Shown here piece after piece: positions 8,434 through 16,923 of a DNA stretch of 64,000 nucleotides. The stretch's first letter is position 1, and each line of letters opens with the position of its first letter. Source of the DNA: BP-191 sp035940575 (lineage in GTDB: Bacteria; Actinomycetota; Actinomycetes; BP-191); the NCBI GenBank assembly GCA_035940575.1, contig DASZER010000067.1:62001-126000 (forward strand). Reading direction: 5' to 3'. A program made the translations under genes and the position numbers. Below the pieces are notes generated by a model. It made no database searches and was not told the DNA's origin. It saw nothing but the letters and a program-made list of their open reading frames with translations.

Positions 8434-9384
8434 TCAGCGGGAAGCGAACGTGCGGCGGTACGCGCTCGGGCTCGTCCCCCTGATGCGCCCGAAGTGCTCG
8501 CGCAGCGTCGCCGCCGACCCGAAGCCGGAGCGCCGCGCGACCTCCTCGACGGGCAGGCCGTTCTCGAGCAGGCGCTGGGCGTGCAACGTCCGCTGGTGCA
8601 GCAGCCACGCGTACGGCGTCGTCCCCGTCGCCGCCCGGAACCGCCGCGCGAACGTGCGCGGCGACATGAGCGCCTTCGCCGCCAGGTCCTCGACCGCCAG
8701 CGGCTCGTCCAGGTGCTCCAGCGCCCACGTGAGGACGTCGGCGAGGCCGTCGTCGCGGCGCGGCTCGGGGACCGGCGCCTCGACGTACTGCGCCTGCCCC
8801 CCGTCGCGGTGCGGCGGCACGACCATCCGGCGGGCGACGGCGTTGGCGACGGCGGGGCCGTGCTCCTCGCGGACGACGTGCAGGCACAGGTCGATGCCCG
8901 CGGACGTGCCGGCGGACGTGAGGACCGGGCCCGCGTCGACGTAGAGGACGTTGGGGTCCATCTCGATGGCGGGGTAGCGCGCGGCGAGGGCGTCGGCGTA
9001 GCGCCAGTGGGTCGTCGCGCGGCGGCCGTCGAGCAGCCCCGCCGCCGCGAGCACGAACGCTCCCGAGCAGACGCTCATCACGCGCCCGCCGCGCGCGACG
9101 ACGTCGCGCAGCGCCTGGAGCAACGCCTCGGGCGGGCGTTCGTCGATCGAGCGCCAGTGGGGCACCGCGACGAGGTCGGCCTCGGCGAGGCGTTCGAGGC
9201 CGTGGTCGGGCGTCATCGCGAACCCGCCGCCCGAGCGCAGCGGCGGCGGCTCGGCGGCGCAGACGGCGAAGTCGTACCTCGGCAGCCCGGTGTCGGAGCG
9301 GTCGATGCCGAACACCTCGCACACCACGCCGAGCTCGAACACGCTGACCTCGTCGCAGACCGCGACGGCCACGTTCTCCAGCAT
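8434..9384 (-). CDS. GlxA-family transcriptional regulator (DJ-1/PfpI + AraC HTH)
   Basis: A 316-residue regulator with an N-terminal DJ-1/PfpI-type amidotransferase-like domain (about 1-190) including VMSVCSGAFVLAAAG with the nucleophile-elbow Cys, and a C-terminal AraC-type double helix-turn-helix domain (about 215-310; 'MSPRTFARRFRAATGTTPYA', 'RRSGFGSAATLREHFGR'). In streptomycetes relatives control amino-acid and polyamine-related genes, and the PfpI-like domain is regulatory rather than enzymatic. The ATG at 9384 is preferred over longer in-frame starts because it begins directly with the domain. CATACT lies 6 bases upstream and may be a -10 of the leaderless type. Target genes are unknown. 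Confidence 0.88.
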   Translation of the reverse strand: MLENVAVAVCDEVSVFELGVVCEVFGIDRSDTGLPRYDFAVCAAEPPPLRSGGGFAMTPDHGLERLAEADLVAVPHWRSIDERPPEALLQALRDVVARGGRVMSVCSGAFVLAAAGLLDGRRATTHWRYADALAARYPAIEMDPNVLYVDAGPVLTSAGTSAGIDLCLHVVREEHGPAVANAVARRMVVPPHRDGGQAQYVEAPVPEPRRDDGLADVLTWALEHLDEPLAVEDLAAKALMSPRTFARRFRAATGTTPYAWLLHQRTLHAQRLLENGLPVEEVARRSGFGSAATLREHFGRIRGTSPSAYRRTFASR

Positions 9385-9465
9385 GGGCAGAGTATGGCAG
9401 AAAAGCCGCGCAGCGCGTCGTTCTTGCCACTCGTCCCCGCGGCCCGGCCGGCAGAGCATCGACGC

Positions 9466-9561
9466 ATGACGATCTATGTGCTCCTGACGTGGATGGTGGC
9501 CATGGCGCTGCTGGCGCCGCGCTTCGGCGCCGACTCGCGGTGCGGCGGGCCGTGCCGCTGA
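9466..9561 (+). CDS. very small hydrophobic protein (31 residues), tentative
   Basis: A 31-codon frame starting MTIYVLLTWMVAMALLAPRF and ending GADSRCGGPCR. The first 18 residues would form one transmembrane helix. The 'APRFGADSR' ending resembles short conserved actinobacterial membrane peptides of unknown function, though these are usually longer. Its stop overlaps the GTG start of the next gene by 10 bases, consistent with coupled translation. No strong ribosome site is visible. It could also be a chance frame in the divergent promoter region. Confidence 0.35.
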   Translation: MTIYVLLTWMVAMALLAPRFGADSRCGGPCR

Positions 9562-10010
9562 CCCCGGACGAGCGGGCGGCGCTCGTCGCCCGCTACCGCG
9601 GCGGCTACGCGGCGTTCGCCGAGGCGCTGGCGGGTTGCGACGACCTCGACGCGGCCGTCGAGGGGTGGACGCCGCGCCAGGTCGCGCACCACCTCGGCGA
9701 CTCCGAGATGACGTCCGCGATCCGGCTGCGACGCCTGCTCGCCGAGGACGAGCCGGTGATCGCGGCGTACGACGAGAACGCGTTCGCGCGGCTGCTGCAC
9801 TACGACTCCCGGCCGGTCGAGGCGTCGTTGCGGGCGGCGGAGGCGGCGCGGGCGACCAACGCCGAGCTGCTCGACCGGCTCACCGAGGACGAGTGGGCGC
9901 GGCGCGGCTCGCACACCGACAGCGGCGCGTACGGCGTCGAGGACTGGCTGCGGACGTACGCCGAGCACCCGTACGACCACGCGGAGCAGGTGAGGCGCGC
10001 GCGCCGGTAG
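9552..10010 (+). CDS. DinB-like / damage-inducible four-helix protein
   Basis: A 152-residue protein of the DinB/YfiT four-helix-bundle superfamily. It has the typical helix 'WTPRQVAHHLGDSEM' with candidate metal-ligand histidines and a C-terminal 'AEHPYDHAEQV' segment. Actinobacterial relatives include thiol-dependent (mycothiol or bacillithiol) transferases and proteins of unknown function. The GTG at 9552 is selected because upstream sequence in the same frame is low-complexity and begins the family's usual 'LTPDERAALVARY' at residue 3. Its TAG stop (10008-10010) forms the first half of the likely -10 box of the next gene. Confidence 0.75.
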   Translation: MPLTPDERAALVARYRGGYAAFAEALAGCDDLDAAVEGWTPRQVAHHLGDSEMTSAIRLRRLLAEDEPVIAAYDENAFARLLHYDSRPVEASLRAAEAARATNAELLDRLTEDEWARRGSHTDSGAYGVEDWLRTYAEHPYDHAEQVRRARR

Positions 10011-10013
10011 TCT
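10008..10013 (+). promoter_or_regulatory. -10-like box TAGTCT, overlaps stop codon of upstream gene
   Basis: TAGTCT ends 7 bases before the ATG at 10021, the spacing expected for a leaderless transcript. The first three bases are the stop codon of the DinB-like gene. No -35 element is recognisable. Confidence 0.4.
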
Positions 10014-10020
10014 CCGGGGG

Positions 10021-12549
10021 ATGGACGACGACCTCCGGCGCAGCCACGCGCGCTACCGGTCGCTCGTCGAGTCGACCGCGATGGACGTCTGGCGCGCGGA
10101 CGCGACGGGCAGCCTCACCGGCGACATGCCCGAGTGGCGCGCGCGGACCGGCCAGGCGCTCGACGACGTCGTCGGCAACGGCTGGCTCGACGCGATCCAC
10201 CCCGACCACCGCGACCGCGTCGCGGCGCTGTGGGACGCCGCGGTCAGGACCGGCGAGCCGTACGAGGCGGAGTACCCCATCCGCGACGGCGCCGGCGGCT
10301 GGCGGACCGTCGTCGCGCGCGGCACGCCCGTCCGCGACGACGACGGCACGATCCGCGAGTGGGTCGGCACCAGCGACGACATCACGTCGCTGCGCGAGGC
10401 CGAGGCGCGGCTGCGCGAGGAGTCGCGGGCGGTCGAGACGCTGCGCGAGATCGGCGCGGCGCTGTCGGCCTCGCTCGACCTGAAGTCGCTCGTCCAGACG
10501 CTCACCGACGCGACGACCCGGCTGACGGGGGCGCAGTTCGGCGCGTTCTTCTACAACACCGTCGACGCGGCGGGGGAGTCGTTCCTCCTCTACACGCTGT
10601 CGGGGGCGCCGATCGAGGCGTTCGAGCGGTTCGGGCTGCCGCGCAACACGCGGATCTTCGCGCCGACGTTCGCGGGCGAGGCGCCCGTGCGGATCGACGA
10701 CGTGCGCCGCGACCAGCGCTACGGCCACAACCCGCCCCACAACGGCATGCCGAAGGGCCACCTGCCGGTGTGCTCGTACCTCGCCGTCCCGGTCGTCTCG
10801 CGCACCGGCGAGGTGCACGGCGGCCTGTTCTTCGGGCACGAGGACGTCGGCGTGTTCACCGAGCGCCACGAGCGCCTCGTCGTCGGCGTCGCCGCGCAGG
10901 CCGCCATCGCGATCGACAACGCCCGCCTGTACGAGGCCGAGCGCGCCGCGCGCACCGACGCGGAGGCCGCGCAGGCCAAGCTGCAGTTCCTCGCGACGGC
11001 CGGCGAGCTGCTCGGCTCGACGCTCGACCTCGACCAGGCCGTCTCCCGCCTCGCCACGATCGCGGTGCCGACGCTGGCCGACTGGTCGGCGGTGCACGTG
11101 GTGGACGACAACGGCCACCTCCAGCTCGCCGCGGTCTTCCACCGCGACAGCCAGGAGCAACGCCGCCTGCGCGAGTCGCTCCCGCCCGAGTCCGCCGCCG
11201 ACGTGGTCGAGTCGGGGCAGCCCGTGCCGCTCGACGTCGCGCCCGGGGTCTGCGTGCCGCTGCGCGCCAGGGGCCGCGTCATCGGCGCGCTCACCCTCGC
11301 CCGCGAGACCCGCCCCGCGCCCGACGCGGCCGAGATGCGGCTGATCGAGGAGCTCGCCTCCCGCGCCGCGCTCGCCGTCGACAACGCCGCGCTGTACTCC
11401 CGTGAGCGGCGCGCGGCGCTGACGTTGCAACGCTCGCTGCTGCCCCGCGCCGTGCCGCCGCTGGCGTCGGGCTCGTGCGCCGTCCGCTACCTGCCCGGCG
11501 CGGCCGGCGCCGAGGTCGGCGGCGACTGGTACGACGTCGTCCCCGTCAGCGGCGACCGCGTCGTCGTGGTCGTCGGCGACGTCATGGGACGCGGCGTCGG
11601 AGCGGCCGCCGTCATGGGGCAGCTCCGTTCGGCGGTGCGCGCGTACGCGCTGGACGACCACGAGCCCGCCGAGGTGCTGCACCGCGTCGACCGGATGGTC
11701 ACGACGCTGGACGAGCCGGCGCTCACGACCGTCATCATCGTCCGCTACGACTCCGCCACCGGCGAGGCGCTGATCGCGACCGCCGGGCACCTGCCGCCGC
11801 TGCTCGTCGCGCCGGATGGCAAGACGTCGTACGTCGAGTCCGACCCGGGCATGCCGCTCGGCGTGGGCGGGGCGGAGTTCGTGCAGACGCGCGTGCAGCT
11901 CGACCCGGGCGCCCGGCTCGTCCTCTACACCGACGGCCTCGTCGAGGACCCGTCGTCGTCGGTGGACGAGGGCCTCGAACGTCTCTGCGCCGCCGCCGCG
12001 GAGGCCGTCGAGCAGCGGCTCGACGCCGAGGCGTTCGCCGACGCGCTGCTCGGGGCGATGCGGCCCGGGTTCGAGCACGACGACGACATCGCGCTGCTCG
12101 TCTTCGCGGTCCACGACCACGCGCCCGCCGCCTCGCCGGAGGAGCTCACGCCGACCGACCGCGAGGCGTGGGTCACGCTGGAGGCGCGCCCGGACTCCGT
12201 ACGCGACGCGCGCCGTACCGTCGCCCGCGCCGTCGACGTGTGGTCGCTGCCCGACGTCTCCGACGTGGCCGTGCTGCTCACCTCCGAGCTCGCCACGAAC
12301 GCCGTCCGCCACGCCGCCGGCGACCTGCGCCTGCGGGTCGTACGCCGCCCCGGCGGCCTGCGCGTCGAGGTGCACGACAGGGACGCGACGACGTTGCCCG
12401 CGTTGAGGGTCCGCAACCCCGACGGCTCCGACGACCTGGCCGAGAGCGGGCGCGGCCTGCAGTTCGTGGCCGAGCTGTCCACCCGATGGGGCGTCGAGAC
12501 CCTGGCGGGCGGCAAGCAGGTCTGGTTCGAGCTCGACACCGGCGCCTAG
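10021..12549 (+). CDS. PAS-GAF-GAF-SpoIIE phosphatase-HATPase signalling protein
   Basis: A multidomain cytoplasmic signalling protein of 842 residues. Order: PAS domain (about 5-130), GAF (about 145-305), second GAF (about 325-460), PP2C/SpoIIE serine phosphatase (about 475-700) and an RsbW-type ATPase/kinase domain (about 710-840). Phosphatase metal motifs are visible: GGDWYDV, GDVMGRGVGAAAVMGQLR, ATAGHLPPLL, LYTDGLVED and DDDIALLVF. The kinase domain has LLTSELATNAVRHA, the N-box of anti-sigma kinases. The protein therefore holds both activities that act on a STAS-domain antagonist: phosphorylation and dephosphorylation. Such hybrids are common in actinomycetes. A STAS protein is encoded at 36621-36983. 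The sensed signal is unknown. Confidence 0.93.
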   Translation: MDDDLRRSHARYRSLVESTAMDVWRADATGSLTGDMPEWRARTGQALDDVVGNGWLDAIHPDHRDRVAALWDAAVRTGEPYEAEYPIRDGAGGWRTVVARGTPVRDDDGTIREWVGTSDDITSLREAEARLREESRAVETLREIGAALSASLDLKSLVQTLTDATTRLTGAQFGAFFYNTVDAAGESFLLYTLSGAPIEAFERFGLPRNTRIFAPTFAGEAPVRIDDVRRDQRYGHNPPHNGMPKGHLPVCSYLAVPVVSRTGEVHGGLFFGHEDVGVFTERHERLVVGVAAQAAIAIDNARLYEAERAARTDAEAAQAKLQFLATAGELLGSTLDLDQAVSRLATIAVPTLADWSAVHVVDDNGHLQLAAVFHRDSQEQRRLRESLPPESAADVVESGQPVPLDVAPGVCVPLRARGRVIGALTLARETRPAPDAAEMRLIEELASRAALAVDNAALYSRERRAALTLQRSLLPRAVPPLASGSCAVRYLPGAAGAEVGGDWYDVVPVSGDRVVVVVGDVMGRGVGAAAVMGQLRSAVRAYALDDHEPAEVLHRVDRMVTTLDEPALTTVIIVRYDSATGEALIATAGHLPPLLVAPDGKTSYVESDPGMPLGVGGAEFVQTRVQLDPGARLVLYTDGLVEDPSSSVDEGLERLCAAAAEAVEQRLDAEAFADALLGAMRPGFEHDDDIALLVFAVHDHAPAASPEELTPTDREAWVTLEARPDSVRDARRTVARAVDVWSLPDVSDVAVLLTSELATNAVRHAAGDLRLRVVRRPGGLRVEVHDRDATTLPALRVRNPDGSDDLAESGRGLQFVAELSTRWGVETLAGGKQVWFELDTGA

Positions 12550-12608
12550 CCGCCCCCACCGCCGCCGCCACCCGGCCGGCTCCAACAGTGCAGCCCAGGC
12601 CGCGGCTG

Positions 12609-12639
12609 CCCGCGTGGCGATCTTCAAGGTTCGGGGGCG
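12609..12639 (+). repeat. 31-base intergenic repeat, copy 1
   Basis: A 31-base sequence with core GATCTTCAAGGTTCGGGGG, which recurs on the opposite strand at 28349-28379 with 29 of 31 positions identical. Both copies lie between genes. Copy 1 lies between two convergent gene ends. Function unknown. Confidence 0.7.
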
Positions 12640-12656
12640 CCCCGGCCCCGGGGCCG
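12634..12656. terminator. GC palindromes between convergent genes, possible bidirectional terminator
   Basis: Two overlapping perfect palindromes, GGGGCGCCCC (12634-12643) and CGGCCCCGGGGCCG (12643-12656), fill the space before the stop codon of the minus-strand gene. They could fold into a strong hairpin. There is no T-tract, so termination activity is only inferred from position. Confidence 0.35.
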
Positions 12657-13145
12657 CTACAGCTTGAACGGCTTGGGCGGGGGGACCAGGGAGGCGCGGG
12701 GGCAGGAGGCGAGCGTGAGGCCGCCGTAGCCGAGCGCCTCGTCGCAGAGCGACTCCACGGTCCAGCCGGCGTCGGTGCCGAGGCGGGTGACCGTCGCGCG
12801 GTAGATCGTGATCTCGTACTTGGTGGGCGTGCCGTACGCCACCTGCAGCGTGCCGATGAGGCGCTGCTCGATGGGCGCGGCCGAGGACGGGTCGCGCGGG
12901 CGGTCGTAACGGTGCCAGGTCGTGGGGGAGGCGTCCCACACGCCGCCCGCGTCGATGTGGCGCAGAGCGAGCTCGACCAGCACGAGCCGGGCGGCCGCCT
13001 CGGGGAGGACCGCCGCGGGGCGGATGACCTCCTCGACCACGCCGTCGTCGTACAGCTCCGTCATGAGCCGCTCGAACTCGTTCACACTGGTGTCATCGGC
13101 GCGGGCGGCGCGTTCCTCAAGCACTAGCCGCGCGGCAGGAATCAC
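12657..13145 (-). CDS. hypothetical protein
   Basis: A 162-residue protein I do not recognise. It is predicted soluble, with a mixed alpha/beta pattern: N-terminal helices (about 1-65), then strand-rich text such as 'YEITIYRATVTRLG' and a final segment with one cysteine pair position (SLCDEALGYG and LASCPRAS). A mention of 'TWHRYDRP' suggests a short wall-less assay-type secreted domain is unlikely, as no signal peptide is present. The start at 13145 may be slightly long; an internal start near 13085 (VNEFERL) is possible. It is divergent from the large surface-protein gene. Confidence 0.55.
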   Translation of the reverse strand: MIPAARLVLEERAARADDTSVNEFERLMTELYDDGVVEEVIRPAAVLPEAAARLVLVELALRHIDAGGVWDASPTTWHRYDRPRDPSSAAPIEQRLIGTLQVAYGTPTKYEITIYRATVTRLGTDAGWTVESLCDEALGYGGLTLASCPRASLVPPPKPFKL

Positions 13146-13211
13146 CCCAAGACGGTAGAAAGAGTCGAAGAAGGACCCGAGTCCCCCCCAACCTCGTGAG
13201 GTCGTAACCCG

Positions 13212-15521
13212 ATGGCTTCATCCCTGTACCGGCGGGCGCGGCTCGCCGCCACGGCCCTGGTGCCGCTGGCTGCGTCGTTCGCGTCCCTGCCGGGCGCGCA
13301 CGGTGCGTCCGCCTTCCCGTCCGCGGGCACCGCGGGCGTCACGTGGACCGCGTCCACGCCGACGGACCCGCAGCGCGACGTCGGCGAGCCCGAGATCCAC
13401 ATCGACCTGGCCGGCAACATCTACACGTGCGGCCCCTCGGGCTTCTCGAACGTCGCCGACTACATGCAGATCAGCACCGACGGCGGCGACCAGTTCCACC
13501 TGCTCGGCGCGCCGCCGCGCGGCCAGATCTCCGGCGGCGAGGGCGGCGGTGACTGCGGCCTCGCGACCGGCACCGCGCCGAACGCGCAGGGCCACTACAC
13601 GCTCGCGTACTCCGGCCTCGGCCCGCTGACGAACTTCAGCACCTTCACCTCGAAGGACAACGGCCACACGATCATGGCGTCGCCGATCTCGGAGTCGCCC
13701 CCCGGCGTCGACCGCCAGTGGCACGTCTTCACCGGCCCCGAGACGGTGCTGTTCAACTACAACCAGCTCGCCAACGGCTACACGGTCCAGAAGTCGACGG
13801 ACGGCGGCCTGACCTACGGCCCCGCGATCGACACGGGCGCGGGCGGCGGCCGCATCGGGCCGATGCGTGCGATCCTCAGCCCCGACGGCGACCCGGACAA
13901 GGCGATCGTCTACTTCCCGTCGTACGCCGGCACGGTCATCACGCTCACGCGCTCGCTCGACGGCGGCGCCACGTGGGGCACCTGCGCGGTCATCGACGCC
14001 GAGCTCAACCCGAGCGCCGGCTTCGTCATCGGCGACCACGACTCCGAGGGCAACGTCTACATCGCGTACTCGGAGAAGGGCGGCGAGACCGACACCTACA
14101 TGACGGCGCTGCCGCGCAACCAGATCGAGGACTGCGAGGGCAACGCCGAGCTCGGCCTCGGGCGCCAGATCCGCGTCAACCGCGACAACGTCGAGACGAC
14201 GGTCATGCCGTGGCTCGTGGCGGGTGGCAAGGGCCGCGTCGCGATCGCGTACTTCGGCACCGACTCCGTCGGCGACCCGGACAGCGGCGCGTTCGTCGCG
14301 TCCTGGTACCCGTACGTGTCGATGACGTTCAACGCCCTCGACCCCAACCCGACCTGGTACCAGACCAAGGCGACCACGCACCCGTTCCACTACAACTCGA
14401 TCTGCCTCGGCGGCCTCGGCTGCGACGTGCCGCCGGAGGGTGACCGCTCGCTCGCCGACTACTTCGCCATGGACATCAGCCCGACGACCGGCCGCCTGGC
14501 CATCGTCTACGGCTCCGCGGCGAAGAAGCCCGACGACGCGGCCGGCCACGTCTCCACCGCGACGGTCGTCGTGCAGGAGACCGGCCCGAGCCTCTACGGC
14601 TACCAGCTCAAGCCGCGCCCGGGCCGCCAGGCCCTGCGCCCGACGACGAGCGACCCCGAGGGCGACGCCCTGGCGCCGTACTCGAACCTGTACGTCACGC
14701 CAAGCCCGGTGAACCTCCCCGCGCTCGACATCACCAACGTCGAGATCGGCCCCGAGGTCAACCCGGAGAACGACGAGCCGGTCGACGACCCCGGCGTCAC
14801 GGTCACGATCAAGATCAAGGACCTGACGGACAGCGCGCTCCAGACGGCGATGACCGGCACCGGCGTCCCGAGCCAGTCGCTCGTGTACCTGTTCCGCTTC
14901 CTCAACGGCTTCCAGCCCGCGGGCGCCACGGCGGCGTACAACGGCGCCACCGGCGCGTGGACGTTCGGCTTCGACGACTTCACGACGTGCGCGAGCTGCT
15001 CCGGGCAGGCCGACCCCACGGCGGAGAAGCTCATCTACTGGCCGCAGGCCACGGAGATCCCCGGCTACGTCAACCAGGACTCCGGCATCATCAAGCTGTC
15101 GATCCCGCGGTCGCTGCTGAAGATCCAGAGCGGCCCGACCGGCAAGGACCAGGTCCCGACGCTGGTCGAGGCGACCGACGGCAGCCGCCTGTTCGACGGC
15201 ACCGTGTTCGCCATGGGCAACTCGTTCACGCCGGTCCAGGCGCAGCAGTCGTACCTGTACCAGGTCGACTCGGCCGCGTCGCAGGACTTCCTGGTCGGCC
15301 ACGCGACGTACCCGGCCGGCAACACGGGCAACCCGCCGGTGCAGAAGCCCCCGGTGAACAAGCCGCCGGTCAACAAGCCGCCGGTGACCGTCCCGCCGAA
15401 CCGTCCGACGGTGCCGACGCACCCGGCGACCGGTGCCAACGGTCCGTTCACGGTGGCGACGGTGGCCCTGCTGGCCGCGGCCGGAGCGACGGTGGCCCTG
15501 CGCCGCCGGGCCGAGGCGTAA
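13212..15521 (+). CDS. large exported surface protein with sialidase-like repeats and sortase-like tail
   Basis: A 769-residue exported protein. The signal peptide spans about residues 1-31 (hydrophobic run, then GAHGASA). The body contains BNR/Asp-box-like turns ('STDGGDQFHLLG', 'SLDGGATWGTC', 'STDGGLTYG'), suggesting a beta-propeller like that of sialidases, but no catalytic Arg triad or enzyme signature can be assigned. A Pro-rich run with repeated 'KPPVN' units precedes the C-terminus, which ends as HPATG (737-741), a hydrophobic stretch of about 20 residues and RRRAEA. That layout matches a sortase substrate or a simple tail anchor. A GAGGTCG ribosome site precedes the ATG. Codon usage is strongly biased, suggesting high expression. 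Confidence 0.8.
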   Translation: MASSLYRRARLAATALVPLAASFASLPGAHGASAFPSAGTAGVTWTASTPTDPQRDVGEPEIHIDLAGNIYTCGPSGFSNVADYMQISTDGGDQFHLLGAPPRGQISGGEGGGDCGLATGTAPNAQGHYTLAYSGLGPLTNFSTFTSKDNGHTIMASPISESPPGVDRQWHVFTGPETVLFNYNQLANGYTVQKSTDGGLTYGPAIDTGAGGGRIGPMRAILSPDGDPDKAIVYFPSYAGTVITLTRSLDGGATWGTCAVIDAELNPSAGFVIGDHDSEGNVYIAYSEKGGETDTYMTALPRNQIEDCEGNAELGLGRQIRVNRDNVETTVMPWLVAGGKGRVAIAYFGTDSVGDPDSGAFVASWYPYVSMTFNALDPNPTWYQTKATTHPFHYNSICLGGLGCDVPPEGDRSLADYFAMDISPTTGRLAIVYGSAAKKPDDAAGHVSTATVVVQETGPSLYGYQLKPRPGRQALRPTTSDPEGDALAPYSNLYVTPSPVNLPALDITNVEIGPEVNPENDEPVDDPGVTVTIKIKDLTDSALQTAMTGTGVPSQSLVYLFRFLNGFQPAGATAAYNGATGAWTFGFDDFTTCASCSGQADPTAEKLIYWPQATEIPGYVNQDSGIIKLSIPRSLLKIQSGPTGKDQVPTLVEATDGSRLFDGTVFAMGNSFTPVQAQQSYLYQVDSAASQDFLVGHATYPAGNTGNPPVQKPPVNKPPVNKPPVTVPPNRPTVPTHPATGANGPFTVATVALLAAAGATVALRRRAEA

Positions 15522-15526
15522 CCAGC

Positions 15527-15551
15527 CGAGCGCGACAGGAAGCGCGGCTCG
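15527..15551. terminator. hairpin after surface-protein gene
   Basis: Imperfect inverted repeat CGAGCGCG / CGCGGCTCG (one bulged base) around an 8-base loop, 5 bases after the stop codon. No T-tract follows, as is common in high-GC genomes. Confidence 0.35.
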
Positions 15552-15568
15552 CGGGTACAACGGCTGTC

Positions 15569-15757
15569 ATGCAGTCGTACGAGTACCGGCGGGTCGCGCT
15601 TCCTCGTTCCGTGGGCAGGGACGCGGCCGTCGAGATCCTCAAGCTGCACGCCGAGTTCGGCGAGTGGGAGCTGGCGCGGACCCGCCTGTACCCGGACGGG
15701 CAGCGCCTCGTCACCCTCCGGCGGCCGCGGCGTTGGAGCAGGACGAAGCCCGTCTAG
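15569..15757 (+). CDS. DUF5703 family protein
   Basis: A 62-residue protein matching the small actinobacterial DUF5703 family, recognised by 'YEYRRVALPR' at the N-terminus and 'ILKLHAEFGEWELARTRLYP' followed by 'DGQRLVTLRRP'. The function of the family is unknown; members are short, soluble and widely conserved in actinomycetes. The ATG at 15569 gives the expected length. The next gene starts 17 bases after its stop, so cotranscription is likely. Confidence 0.8.
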   Translation: MQSYEYRRVALPRSVGRDAAVEILKLHAEFGEWELARTRLYPDGQRLVTLRRPRRWSRTKPV

Positions 15758-15774
15758 CGTCGAAGCGAGACCTC

Positions 15775-16923
15775 ATGCGACCCAGCGCGTTCCGCCGTAC
15801 CGCCCTCGCCGCCCTCGTGGCGGCCGTCGCCGTCTCGGCCCTGAGCCCCGCGCTCGCCGACCCGGGCAAGCGCCGCGGGCCCAAGCCGAAGGCCACGAAG
15901 CCGCCGTCCGACTACGCGCCCACGTGCACGTACGCGTACCCGTACGACGTGCAGCGCTTCGACCTCACGGTCAACGGCCAGCCGACCTGGGGCCTCTACG
16001 CGATGCCGAAGACGACGCCCAGGGGCATCGTCGTGTTCGCGCACGGCTACGGCCACACCGCCGAGTCGTGGCGCAAGCACCTCGGCCGCGTCGCCGACCA
16101 GCTCGGCGTCGTCACGGTCGCGATGGACTACCGCGGCCAGTACGACTACCCGGGCAACCCGCTGCCGACCTCGCGCGGGTGGCAGGTGCAGGAGGGCGCG
16201 GAGGACTCGATCGCCGCGGCCCAGCTCTTCGAGCGCACCTGCCCGACCGCCAAGACGGTCGTCATGTACGGCGTCAGCATGGGCGGCAACACCGCCGGCC
16301 TCGCCGTCGCCGCGGGGGCCAAGCGGAAGAACGGCCAGCCGCTGTTCGACTACCTGTTCGACGTCGAGGGCGCGATGAACGTCACCGAGACGTACTTCGA
16401 GGCCCGCGGGCTCGCGGTGTCAGGCAACAAGACCGCCGTCAACGCCGTCGAGGACATCGAGCGCGAGATGGGCGGCCCGTTCGAGTCGCAGAGCGACACC
16501 TACCTCGAGCGCTCGGTCGTCACCCGCGTCGACGACATCAAGGCGGCCGGCATCAAGGGCGTCGTCATGGTGCACGGCGTGGACGACGGCCTGGTCGGCT
16601 ACAACCAGTCGCCCGAGCTCTACACACGCCTGCGCGCCCTGGGGATCCCGGTGGACTTCTGGACCGCAGTCACGCGCGGCGAGGACTCCGAGCCCGGCAC
16701 GACCCTCGACGGCTACGTCACCAGCAACATCCCCGGGTTCGAGTCGCCGTTCGCGGGCCACGCGTCCGAGGCGAGCGAGTCGCACATCGTCGGGATGGCC
16801 GGCTTCGAGCGGCTGACGGCGCTGTTCGCGCGCAACGAGCGGCCCGCGTGCCGTACCGGCGTCCTCGACGGGACGCTCGGCTACACGCAGACCAAGCCGG
16901 CCACCTCGCCGGCTACCTGCTAG
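15775..16923 (+). CDS. exported alpha/beta-hydrolase
   Basis: A 382-residue alpha/beta-hydrolase-fold protein with a signal peptide (about residues 1-29, ending ALADPG) and a short basic linker. The oxyanion-hole sequence FAHGYGHTAESW and the nucleophile elbow MYGVSMGGNTAG (GxSxG) are clear. A candidate acid is in 'VHGVDDGLVGY' and a candidate His in 'SESHIVGM'. It is probably an extracytoplasmic esterase or lipase; the substrate is unknown. Several Cys residues near both ends could form a disulfide. The 3' end overlaps the convergent DsbA-like gene by 11 bases. Confidence 0.82.
   Translation: MRPSAFRRTALAALVAAVAVSALSPALADPGKRRGPKPKATKPPSDYAPTCTYAYPYDVQRFDLTVNGQPTWGLYAMPKTTPRGIVVFAHGYGHTAESWRKHLGRVADQLGVVTVAMDYRGQYDYPGNPLPTSRGWQVQEGAEDSIAAAQLFERTCPTAKTVVMYGVSMGGNTAGLAVAAGAKRKNGQPLFDYLFDVEGAMNVTETYFEARGLAVSGNKTAVNAVEDIEREMGGPFESQSDTYLERSVVTRVDDIKAAGIKGVVMVHGVDDGLVGYNQSPELYTRLRALGIPVDFWTAVTRGEDSEPGTTLDGYVTSNIPGFESPFAGHASEASESHIVGMAGFERLTALFARNERPACRTGVLDGTLGYTQTKPATSPATC

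Noticed and set aside
9880..12939. Long minus-strand frame opposite the SpoIIE-type protein
   Set aside because: Low-complexity Arg/Gly-rich shadow; the plus-strand protein has five recognisable domains.
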